Shown: positions 1 through 6,839 of the stretch, one piece after another | How positions within the stretch are numbered: position 1 is the stretch's first letter | Layout of the letters: each line of letters starts with the position of its first letter | DNA from: Ardenticatenaceae bacterium | Lineage (GTDB): Bacteria; Chloroflexota; Anaerolineae; Promineifilales; Promineifilaceae | DNA length: 63,181 bases | Assembly (NCBI GenBank): GCA_020634395.1 | Contig: JACKBU010000028.1 | Location: forward strand, 1 to 63,181 | Direction of reading: 5' to 3' | Translations under genes and position numbers: made by a program | The notes under the pieces: model-generated | Database searches by the model: none | What the model was told of the DNA's origin: nothing | Seen by the model: only the letters and a program-made list of their open reading frames with translations

Positions 1-93
1 GAAGATGGCGAACTGACGCCCACATTGAAGATCAAGCGCCGCATTATCAATCAAAACTTCGAGAACGAAATCGAGTCGATGTACCAGGAATAG
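1..93 (+). CDS. Long-chain acyl-CoA synthetase (AMP-forming), C-terminal end only
   Basis: The open frame enters from the left edge and stops with TAG at 91-93, leaving 30 residues. The stretch reading DGELTPTLKIKRRIINQ is the usual C-terminal motif of FadD15-type long-chain fatty acid-CoA ligases. It contains the lysine region that closes over the adenylate in this superfamily. The enzyme would activate fatty acids to acyl-CoA through an acyl-adenylate. Family assignment is from this short tail only; the rest of the gene lies outside the window. Confidence 0.75.
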   Translation, partial: EDGELTPTLKIKRRIINQNFENEIESMYQE

Positions 94-104
94 TCCTAAC
101 CCAC

Positions 105-140
105 AAAAAGCCTGGCCCTTATAAAGCCAGGCTTTTTTTT
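105..140 (+). terminator. Intrinsic terminator of the acyl-CoA synthetase gene
   Basis: AAAAAGCCTGG (105-115) pairs with CCAGGC followed by eight T (127-140). This is a textbook rho-independent terminator 12 bases after the stop codon. Its T-tract runs directly into the start region of the next gene. Confidence 0.9.
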
Positions 141-144
141 GTCG

Positions 145-1779
145 ATGATCGCACTGCTACAAAGTAACTCCCTGCTCTTGTTGTTCGTCGTTGCCGCGCT
201 GGGGTATTGGCTGGGCCAATTGGGTTGGCGCGGCAATCGGCTGGGGGTGGCGGCCGTTTTGTTTGTGGGGCTGGCGTTTGGGGCGCTGGACCCTCAACTC
301 ACGATTCCCGATGCTTACCTCAATTTAGGGCTGGTATTGTTCGTCTACACCATCGGGCTGAGTAATGGGCCGGGCTTTTTTGCCAAGTTCCAGCGCGAAG
401 GGCTGCGCGAGGTGTTGTTCATTGTGGGCAGCTTGCTGCTGCCGGCGCTTTTGTTGTTTCCGATTGGACTGTGGCTGCAGTTAAGCCCGGCCAGTCTGGT
501 GGGCATTTTTACCGGGCAGGCGAATAATACGCCGGCGCTGGCAAGCGTGCTGGATTATCTGCAAGTGAACCTGCCCCAGCCGGAGCCTTATCTGGCGGAG
601 GCGGTGGTGGGCTTTTCGGTGGTGTATCCGCTGGGGGTGTTGGGGCGGATGCTGGTGATTGCCTTCACGCTGCGCCTGTGGCGGGTGGATCTGGCGGCTG
701 AGGCGTTTGCCTTGCGCAAGGTGTACCCGGTGGCGCAGGAATTGGGGTATCGCACGATTGTGGTGACGGAAACGGCCGTTACCCACCTCCCCTTCCGCCA
801 GCTCCAACGCGAACACAACTGGGACGCCCTCTTTGGCCGCATCTACCGCCCGGACGAGATCGGCCTCATCGGCGGCGACACCACGTTTAACATCGGCGAC
901 CAGATCGTCATCGCCGGCACGGAAGAGGACATGGACCGGGTGGAGGCCGATTTTGGCGTGGCCGCGCCGGAAAATCTGGTCCACGAACACGCCGTTTACG
1001 TCAGCCGCCGCCTGTTTGTCTCCAATCCGGCCATCGTGGGCAAGCCGGTGGCCGCGCTGAATCTGAAGGAAAGCCACGGCGCGCTGGTCTCTCACCTGCG
1101 GCGCGGCGACGTGGAGGTGCTGGCGGGCGGCGACAGCGTATTGGAACTGGGCGATCGCATCCGCGTACTGGCCCCCCGTGAAGAAATCCCGGCGCTGGTC
1201 ACCCTGTTTGGCGATTCCTACGCCACCCTGAGCCACGTCAACCTGCTGACGATGGGCCTGGGCATTACCCTGGGGCTGCTGCTGGGGCTGATTCCCATCC
1301 CCCTGCCCGGCGGCGGCAGCTTCCAGATGGGCGTGGCCGGCGGGCCGCTGGTGGTGGCCCTGATTTTGGGCGCGCTGCGGCGCACGGGGTCGATCATCTG
1401 GACGATGCCGTACAGCGCCAACCTGGTTTTGCGGCAGTTTGGCCTGATTTTGCTGCTGGCGGCCATCGGGGTGCGCTCGGGTTATGCGCTGCTGCAAGCC
1501 TTTACCGGCGGCGACGGCTGGCTGATTTTTGCCGTGGGCGGGGCACTGATTGTGGTGACGACGTTTATCTCGATGGTGGTGGGCTACAAGGTGGTGAAGA
1601 TTCCTTACAGTCTGCTGGCGGGGATGATGGCCCCGCAGCCGGCCATTTTGGATTACGCCCAGGACCAGACGAAGAATTCGCTGCCCTCGGTGGGGTTTAC
1701 GCTGATGTTTCCCCTGGCGATTATCATTAATGTGACGGTGTCGCAGATTATGCTGCTTGTTTTCCAGAACTGGCGGTGA
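145..1779 (+). CDS. AspT/YidE-like transporter with two TrkA-C domains
   Basis: Integral membrane protein of about 544 residues. The order is five or so N-terminal membrane segments, a cytoplasmic middle part (about residues 190-360) that reads as two TrkA-C (RCK-C) domains, and five or six C-terminal membrane segments. This is the architecture of the AspT/YidE/YbjL family (aspartate-alanine antiporter type). The duplicated membrane modules show the family pattern, for example LGLVLFVYTIGLSNGPGFF near residue 62 and a MMAPQPAILDYA stretch near the end. The substrate cannot be told from sequence; amino-acid or carboxylate exchange is the family precedent. An in-frame TTG lies at 139 and ATG at 145. 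Neither has a Shine-Dalgarno sequence because the upstream terminator T-tract abuts them, so the start is uncertain and a leaderless message is possible. Confidence 0.8.
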   Translation: MIALLQSNSLLLLFVVAALGYWLGQLGWRGNRLGVAAVLFVGLAFGALDPQLTIPDAYLNLGLVLFVYTIGLSNGPGFFAKFQREGLREVLFIVGSLLLPALLLFPIGLWLQLSPASLVGIFTGQANNTPALASVLDYLQVNLPQPEPYLAEAVVGFSVVYPLGVLGRMLVIAFTLRLWRVDLAAEAFALRKVYPVAQELGYRTIVVTETAVTHLPFRQLQREHNWDALFGRIYRPDEIGLIGGDTTFNIGDQIVIAGTEEDMDRVEADFGVAAPENLVHEHAVYVSRRLFVSNPAIVGKPVAALNLKESHGALVSHLRRGDVEVLAGGDSVLELGDRIRVLAPREEIPALVTLFGDSYATLSHVNLLTMGLGITLGLLLGLIPIPLPGGGSFQMGVAGGPLVVALILGALRRTGSIIWTMPYSANLVLRQFGLILLLAAIGVRSGYALLQAFTGGDGWLIFAVGGALIVVTTFISMVVGYKVVKIPYSLLAGMMAPQPAILDYAQDQTKNSLPSVGFTLMFPLAIIINVTVSQIMLLVFQNWR

Positions 1780-1792
1780 CGTTTGCTCGCTT

Positions 1793-1910
1793 CACCTGGG
1801 GCTAAAGCCCCAGGCTGCCAAACAACGCCCGGTGAACCGGGCTAAACAAAGATAAAAGCCGGGTTTACCCGGCGTTGTTTTGTAGCCCGGACGTTTACGT
1901 CTGGGCGAGG
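1793..1910. repeat. REP-like nested palindromes
   Basis: Several short inverted repeats sit back to back: GGGCTAAAGCCC, CCCGGTGAACCGGG, GCCGGGTTTACCCGGC and GCCCGGACGTTTACGTCTGGGC. They can fold into adjacent hairpins and resemble extragenic palindromic (REP) elements. Their position after the transporter stop suggests they may also act in 3' end formation. No coding function is supported. Confidence 0.5.
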
Positions 1911-2150
1911 CCGTCCCTGCTACGGCAATGGTCATCCCCGCTACGGCAGTGGTCATCCCTGCTACGGCAGTGGTCATCCCTGCTACGGCAACGGCCGTCC
2001 CTGCTACGGCAACGGCCGTCCCCGCTACGGCAATGGTCATCCCTGCTACGGCAACGGTCATCCCTGCTACGGCAATGGTCATCCCTGCTACGGCAATGGT
2101 CATCCCTGCTACGGCAATGGTCATCCCTGCTACGGCAGCCCTCATCCCCG
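1911..2150. repeat. 21-bp minisatellite, about 11 units
   Basis: A 21-base unit (TGCTACGGCAATGGTCATCCC and close variants) is repeated about eleven times with no spacers. Variation is concentrated in one segment, where AATGGTCAT alternates with AGTGGTCAT and AACGGCCGT; the last form creates the genome-wide octamer ACGGCCGT. Because 21 is a multiple of three, several frames on both strands stay open. I do not regard these as genes. The array is closed by an inverted repeat, CCTCATCCCC / GGGGATGAGG (2140-2160). Confidence 0.85.
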
Positions 2151-2254
2151 TGGGGATGAGGGCTGTGCGGTTGGGGATGAGGGCTGCGCGGGCGGTGCCT
2201 AACAATCAACGGATAACAGTGAACGAGGGACGAGGAACGGGCAACACCCTCTCA

Positions 2255-2809
2255 TCACCCCAGTTCAAACCCCTCGCGGCGGTTGAACCGGCGCAAATCG
2301 GCGGAGAGCAACGGCCGTATCCCCTCCGCCCTTTCAATCAAGCGCCGCGTCCAGGCCGTGCTGGGATCATCGGCGGAAAGTAGATCGGCGGCGGCAACGG
2401 CCGTCACCCAGCGGTAGTCGTCATGCTCCGCGCTCAGGCGGATGGCCGGCTCCCCGGCCAGCGAGCAGAGATACACCACGCCGATCAGCTCATTGTCCGG
2501 CACGGCCGTGCCCCGGTAAAAATGCGTCGTGCCCAGCAAATAATCCAGCGACACATCCACGCCCAACTCCTCGCGCACCTCGCGGCGCACGGCTTCCTCA
2601 AAACCCTCGCCCTGGTCCACCCGCCCCGTCACACACTCCCACACCCCGGCGGCAAAATCCTTACTCGCCGCCCGCCGCAGCAGCAAATAGCGCCCGGCCC
2701 CATCGTGCAGCAGCGCCCCCACCCCGCCCAGGAAATGGCCGACGGCGGGGGGAGACTGGAGACTGGCGTCTGGCGTCTGGGGGTTATCCGTTCCTCGTTC
2801 CTCGTTCAT
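2255..2809 (-). CDS. Nudix hydrolase
   Basis: A 184-residue protein with a complete Nudix box. G(x5)E(x7)REVxEExGU is satisfied by GRVDQGEGF followed by REVREELGV, around residues 62-84; the glutamates bind the catalytic metal. These enzymes hydrolyse nucleoside diphosphates linked to another moiety; the substrate is not predictable here. The first 20 or so residues come from repetitive DNA (GAACGAGGAACG and GGAGACTGG units) and look non-family, so translation may start later. The ATG overlaps the TGA of the upstream glycosyltransferase gene (ATGA), so the two genes are probably translationally coupled. Confidence 0.85.
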   Translation of the reverse strand: MNEERGTDNPQTPDASLQSPPAVGHFLGGVGALLHDGAGRYLLLRRAASKDFAAGVWECVTGRVDQGEGFEEAVRREVREELGVDVSLDYLLGTTHFYRGTAVPDNELIGVVYLCSLAGEPAIRLSAEHDDYRWVTAVAAADLLSADDPSTAWTRRLIERAEGIRPLLSADLRRFNRREGFELG

Positions 2810-4032
2810 CGTTCCTCGTTCAAGATTCGTTCATACACCGGCTCAAACTGCGGCACCACCACCCGCCAATCATACTGCCGGGCAAATTCCTGCGCGGCCG
2901 TGCCCAGGCGGGCGCGTTCGTCGGGATGGGTAAGCAGGCGCAGAACGGCCGTCGCCATCTCCGCCGCCGTTTGCGCCAGCCAGATCTCACGGCCGTGCTG
3001 CACCGGAAAGCCCTCCGCGCCCACCGGCGTGCTGACGATGGCCTTACCGGCGGCCATCGCCTCGATCAGCTTCAGGCGCGTGCCGCTGCCCACGCGGAAA
3101 GGCATCACAATCACCTGCGCCCCGGCCAGATAAGGCTGCACGCGCGGCACCCAGCCGGTGAGCGTGATGCCCGGCAGCCCGCGCAAATGCTCCAGACGGC
3201 CGTGCGGCTTCTGCCCCACGATCGCCCAGGTCGTCGACGGCCGTTGCGCGGCAATGGACGGCCACACCTCCTCCGCAAACCAGAGCACCGCGTCCACGTT
3301 GGGCCGGTAATCCATCTTGCCGCTAAACACAATGTCAAACGGCCGCGCGTCCTTCGGGTTCAGGCGGTACTGCTCCACGTCGATGCAGTTGGGAATCACG
3401 GTAATGGGCGATGGGAGATGGGGCACCAGGGCTTGCAAATGTTGGGCGTCGGCGGCGGAAACGGCCGTAACCGCATCCGCCGCGCGGCAGGCCCAGCTCT
3501 CAAAACGCGCCAGGCGCTGCACCTGCACCCAGGAATAGGCCGCCGCCGCCCAGCGGCGCGGATTCGCCAGATCGGTTTGCATGTTGCGCCGCTGCAGTTC
3601 GGTCTCCGCGTTGTGGTCGTCAAAAACCACCCTGCTCTGCGGACTCACCACCCGCACGATGGCGATGTAGGCGGCCAGTTCAATGCCCTCCACCTGCACC
3701 ACATCGAAGGAAACGGCCGTTAACAACTCCTTCAGCCGCGCCGCAAACACCCGGCTGTTCAGCCGGTGCTCCATGTCCGGGCGCAGCGTAGCAGCCATCT
3801 GCCACAGCCGCTTGCCCTTGCTGCGCTGCGGCACAGGCACCGTCACCACCTGCCGGCACAATTCATACAGCGGCGCATTGGCTTCCGGCGCGGCAGACTG
3901 GTTGTCCTCCAGAAAACTCAGCAGGGTGATGGCGTGGCGCGCGGCCAGCCCGCGAATGATGTGAAAATTACGCAGGCTGGTCCCCTGATGGGGCGGATAA
4001 GGCAATTGCGGCGTCAGAAGCAACAGGTTCAT
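2806..4032 (-). CDS. GT4-family glycosyltransferase
   Basis: A 408-residue GT-B fold glycosyltransferase. The C-terminal half has the nucleotide-sugar signature of GT4 (Glycos_transf_1), with GSGTRLKLIEAMAAGKAIV near residues 318-336 and an acidic residue preceding EAM. The N-terminal half begins MNLLLLTPQLPYPPHQGTSLRN, typical of retaining GT4 enzymes of the sugar-transferase type seen in exopolysaccharide loci. It would transfer a sugar from an activated donor to a lipid or polysaccharide acceptor at the membrane. It probably belongs with the second GT4 gene upstream, with a hairpin element between them. Acceptor and donor are unknown. Confidence 0.85.
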   Translation of the reverse strand: MNLLLLTPQLPYPPHQGTSLRNFHIIRGLAARHAITLLSFLEDNQSAAPEANAPLYELCRQVVTVPVPQRSKGKRLWQMAATLRPDMEHRLNSRVFAARLKELLTAVSFDVVQVEGIELAAYIAIVRVVSPQSRVVFDDHNAETELQRRNMQTDLANPRRWAAAAYSWVQVQRLARFESWACRAADAVTAVSAADAQHLQALVPHLPSPITVIPNCIDVEQYRLNPKDARPFDIVFSGKMDYRPNVDAVLWFAEEVWPSIAAQRPSTTWAIVGQKPHGRLEHLRGLPGITLTGWVPRVQPYLAGAQVIVMPFRVGSGTRLKLIEAMAAGKAIVSTPVGAEGFPVQHGREIWLAQTAAEMATAVLRLLTHPDERARLGTAAQEFARQYDWRVVVPQFEPVYERILNEER

Positions 4033-4049
4033 AGGTCATCGGATAGAAT

Positions 4050-4190
4050 GGACCAATCTCAGTAGATTAAAAAACTAAGCCACAGATTTCACAGATTTCA
4101 CAGATTGAACCAGAAAAAAATCTGTGCCATCTGTGAAATCTGTGGATCAATGGATGGTTTTTCGATCTACTGAATCTTGCAGATTGGTCC
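4050..4190. repeat. MITE-like inverted-repeat element
   Basis: The outer 10 bases GGACCAATCT (4050-4059) are exactly inverted at 4181-4190, and AGTAGAT (4061-4067) is inverted as ATCTACT (4165-4171). Inside are tandem CACAGATTT units facing AATCTGTG units (4081-4144), so the whole element can fold into one long imperfect hairpin. There is no coding capacity. It lies between two co-directional glycosyltransferase genes. Related CACAGATTT repeats are common intergenic elements in many environmental bacteria. Confidence 0.7.
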
Positions 4191-4193
4191 AAT

Positions 4194-5306
4194 CTAGGCA
4201 GTCTCTCCACGATACAGGGCCAGGGTTTTAACGGCCGTTTCCCGCCACGTAAACCTCTGCGCCTGGGCATACCCCCTGGCAATCATGCCTTCGCGCAGGT
4301 CGGAATCGGTCAGCACACGGGCCAGCGCCTCGGCCCAGACGGGCGCGTCTTCGGGGTCCAGCAGCAGCCCGGCGTCCCCCGCCACCTCCGGCAGCGAGCC
4401 GCAGTCACTGACGATAACCGGGCAGCCGCAGTGCATCGCTTCCAGGGCAGGCAGGCCAAAGCCTTCATACTTGGAGGGCGTCACCAGCACCCCGGCGGCG
4501 TGGTACAGATGGGCCAGCTGCTCATCGAACACACCGCTCAGGTGGCGCACGCTGTCGCCCAGGCCCAATTCGTCGATGGCGGCGAAAATCTCGTCGTAAA
4601 TCCAACCCTTGCCGCCCACCAGGATGAGAGGCACGGTGACGGCCGTTTCCTGGCGCAGCAATTTATAAGCCCGCAGCAGCATCGGCAAGTTTTTGCGCGG
4701 CTCCAGCGTGCCCACAAAGAGGATAAACCCCGGCGGCAGGTTGTACTGGCTGAGTGTTTGCTGAATGGCGGCGGGGGGAAACGGCCGTGCATACAACGGA
4801 TTGGCCGCCAGATGAATGGTCGTCACCTTCTCCGGCGGCACACCCAGCCGCTCGATCAAGTCGCGGCGGGTGGTGTGGCTGTCGGCGGAAATGGCGTCGG
4901 CTTTTTGCACCGCCCAGTCGATCTGCCCGGCGTAATAGCGCAGGCTTTCGGCCGTCAGAAACTCCGGGTAAAAGAGAAAATTCAAATCGTGGATGGTGAT
5001 GACGGTGCGCCGCGCCCCGGCGGTCGGCGGAATAAAATCTGGGCAGTGCAGCACGTCCAGGCGATGGGGCAGCAGCTCGGCGGCCAGCGTATACCGCTCC
5101 AGGCGGTGGTGGCTGGGGGTCCACAGGTTGCGGCGTTGGAAGTTAGCAGAGGGGGGGAGGTAGGAACGGCCGTCTTTACGGCCGTGGAAAATCGTATACC
5201 GGTCAGCCGCGTCAATCTCTGCCAACGCCTGCACCAGGTGTATCGTATACTGGCTGATTCCCCCCATCTGGTAAAAAGGCAGCCGCGCGTCTATCCCAAC
5301 ATGCAT
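4194..5306 (-). CDS. GT4-family glycosyltransferase
   Basis: A protein of about 370 residues starting at ATG 5306 (MHVGIDARLPFYQMGGISQY). This start is preferred because the GIDAR...GGI motif is the usual N-terminus of mannosyltransferase-like GT4 enzymes; an upstream ATG at 5342 would add 12 unrelated residues. The sequence LFVGTLEPRKNLPMLLRA is the family hinge after the first Rossmann domain. The run PSKYEGFGLPALEAMHCGCPV holds the E(x7)E catalytic/donor site. It likely adds a sugar to a surface glycan together with the downstream GT4 enzyme. Donor and acceptor are not predictable. Confidence 0.88.
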   Translation of the reverse strand: MHVGIDARLPFYQMGGISQYTIHLVQALAEIDAADRYTIFHGRKDGRSYLPPSANFQRRNLWTPSHHRLERYTLAAELLPHRLDVLHCPDFIPPTAGARRTVITIHDLNFLFYPEFLTAESLRYYAGQIDWAVQKADAISADSHTTRRDLIERLGVPPEKVTTIHLAANPLYARPFPPAAIQQTLSQYNLPPGFILFVGTLEPRKNLPMLLRAYKLLRQETAVTVPLILVGGKGWIYDEIFAAIDELGLGDSVRHLSGVFDEQLAHLYHAAGVLVTPSKYEGFGLPALEAMHCGCPVIVSDCGSLPEVAGDAGLLLDPEDAPVWAEALARVLTDSDLREGMIARGYAQAQRFTWRETAVKTLALYRGETA

Positions 5307-5430
5307 AACCAGAATTGTAGTAGCCCTCCTATCATTCCGCAAAGCTGTTCGCTCCTGGCTAACAGCCGCGAACAGTTAAGCAACCCTTAACTCCCTCTTT
5401 TGCCATCGGCCCTCGTCACGCTATAATGCA

Positions 5431-5459
5431 TTGACACAGGATGATTCACAGACTTTATC
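5431..5459 (+). promoter_or_regulatory. Candidate sigma-70-type promoter for the coiled-coil gene
   Basis: TTGACA at 5431-5436 and TTTATC at 5454-5459 are separated by 17 bases, about 30 bases before the ATG at 5490. The -35 is perfect and the -10 is weak. A separate TATAAT at 5422-5427 has no matching -35. This is a prediction by motif only. Confidence 0.45.
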
Positions 5460-5489
5460 GTTTTTACACCCCTTTTTCAGAGGTTACCT

Positions 5490-6740
5490 ATGGCTAAACC
5501 GACCGGTTCAACCGAATCACCAGAGTTAAGAGATTTGCGGCAGCAAGTCGAATGGTATGATGAAGAACGACGCAAAACCACCCGCAAACTCACCGAACTG
5601 GAGCAGCGGGTCGTGTTACAAGAGCGCGAAATCGCCGCCCGCGATCAGCGCATCGAAGACCTGGAAACACAAATCACCAATCTCTCCTCGCAACTTTCGC
5701 GCCTGCCCCAGGTTGACGTGCAGCTATCCAAATTCAAAGATGAAATTGTGCAGATGATCGAAGCTTACGATCAACGGCGCGTCCAGTCACAGGCAGAAAT
5801 GGAAGCGCTGCGCCGCGTGGAACACGAGAGCAACGTGCGTGAAATTGCCGACGTGCGCAAAGAGCTGCCGGCCATCCCCCGCTTGCAGCGGGACATGGAA
5901 ATGCGCCAGGCCGAAGAGAACCGCCTGGCTAATCTGATCGGCCAGCAGCAGAATAAGATTTCGGCCGTGAGCAACCGCGTCGACACCTGGGAAAACTCGT
6001 TAACTTTCCTGGAAGAAAAAGAAAAACAAAATACCCGTAACATCAGCGAGTCACAGGCTAAACTGGTGGAAATCAACAAACGCTGGGGGCCGATCAACGA
6101 CCGCCTGGACGTGTTATCCAGCAATCTGAGCAAGCTGGACAGCAACCTCCGCAGCCTGGTGGACACGCAGCAAGACATTCGCGAAAGCACGAAAGGCTGG
6201 ATGGAACAAATCCAGATCGGCGAGTACGAGCGCAATCAGCGGCTGGAAAGCTGGCGCGAGCTTTTGGATGACCACGCCAGGACGATGGAGCAGTTCTCCA
6301 AAGAGTGGGTAACGTTCTCCGACCAGTACAAGGAAGCCAAAATGGCTGTGCAAACGCTGGCTCCCTGGCAGGCGCAGATCGAACAGCAGCAACGTGAAAC
6401 GGCCGAACTTCTGCGTGTGGAACACGGCCGTCTCCAATCCCAGTGGGAAAACTTCTTGCTGGAAAACGATAAAAAATGGCGCAGTTTTGAAGTAGAAATC
6501 GAGCAGCGCTGGTCTGGCCTGAACCGCCAGGGGCGGCAAATCCTGGAACAAATCGCCCTGCTCGAAGAGCAGCTTAAAGCGGTGGAGCAGGACAAAGAAA
6601 CCTTGTGGCGCGTGCAAACCGCCCAGGCCGACGCCCTGAAACAATGGCCTCGCCTCTGGCTGGAAGAAGTGGAAAAAGCCGTTTCCCGCAACCCCGGCCG
6701 CCGCCGTCAACCCGCCCTCGTCCCCGTGCGAGAAGAATAA
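5490..6740 (+). CDS. Long coiled-coil protein of unknown function
   Basis: A 416-residue hydrophilic protein, almost entirely heptad-rich and highly charged (E, R, Q, K). It has no signal peptide or membrane segment. Long predicted coiled coil covers about residues 8-390, interrupted around 75-90 and 255-275. The C-terminus is basic (PGRRRQPALVPVREE). It resembles cytoplasmic filament or SMC-like hypothetical proteins found in Chloroflexota, and I do not recognise a named family. A structural or scaffolding role is inference from composition only. The 3' end is followed by a 14-bp stem-loop. Confidence 0.75.
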   Translation: MAKPTGSTESPELRDLRQQVEWYDEERRKTTRKLTELEQRVVLQEREIAARDQRIEDLETQITNLSSQLSRLPQVDVQLSKFKDEIVQMIEAYDQRRVQSQAEMEALRRVEHESNVREIADVRKELPAIPRLQRDMEMRQAEENRLANLIGQQQNKISAVSNRVDTWENSLTFLEEKEKQNTRNISESQAKLVEINKRWGPINDRLDVLSSNLSKLDSNLRSLVDTQQDIRESTKGWMEQIQIGEYERNQRLESWRELLDDHARTMEQFSKEWVTFSDQYKEAKMAVQTLAPWQAQIEQQQRETAELLRVEHGRLQSQWENFLLENDKKWRSFEVEIEQRWSGLNRQGRQILEQIALLEEQLKAVEQDKETLWRVQTAQADALKQWPRLWLEEVEKAVSRNPGRRRQPALVPVREE

Positions 6741-6762
6741 AAGCTGTTAGCTATTGGCTTTT

Positions 6763-6808
6763 AGCTGTTAGCCAGAAGCAGATCGCTCACCGCCTCTGGC
6801 TAACAGCT
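6763..6808 (+). terminator. Perfect 14-bp stem-loop between the coiled-coil gene and selB
   Basis: AGCTGTTAGCCAGA (6763-6776) is exactly inverted at 6795-6808. Further AGCTGTTAGC-type copies flank it (6741-6770 and 6810-6836). There is no T-tract, so it may act as a Rho-dependent or processing hairpin. It could also be a mobile palindromic repeat rather than a classical terminator. Confidence 0.45.
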
Positions 6809-6839
6809 TAGAGCTTACAGCTTACAGCTAACAGCTCCT

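Larger units (their letters stand above)
1780..2254. other. Gene-free interval between transporter and Nudix gene
   Basis: About 475 bases without a supported gene. It holds the REP-like palindromes, the 21-bp minisatellite, and at 2160-2250 a purine-rich stretch with GAACGAGGGACGAGGAACGG. That stretch resembles the repetitive sequence at the Nudix/glycosyltransferase junction (2785-2822). Confidence 0.6.

Noticed and set aside
481..1497. Long minus-strand frame of 338 codons opposite the transporter
   Set aside because: Composition is His/Gln/Arg-rich, typical of an antisense shadow in GC-rich DNA. The plus-strand transporter is convincing.
1911..2150. Possible CRISPR array
   Set aside because: Units are contiguous with period 21 and no spacers, and no cas genes are near.
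1928..2383. Open frames with seven-residue repeats on both strands across the minisatellite
   Set aside because: The 21-base period keeps several frames open automatically. No ribosome site, and no conserved non-repeat domain.
6741..6838. tRNA(Sec) gene next to selB
   Set aside because: The sequence is a palindromic AGCTGTTAGC repeat cluster and has no T-loop GTTCRA or acceptor CCA pattern.
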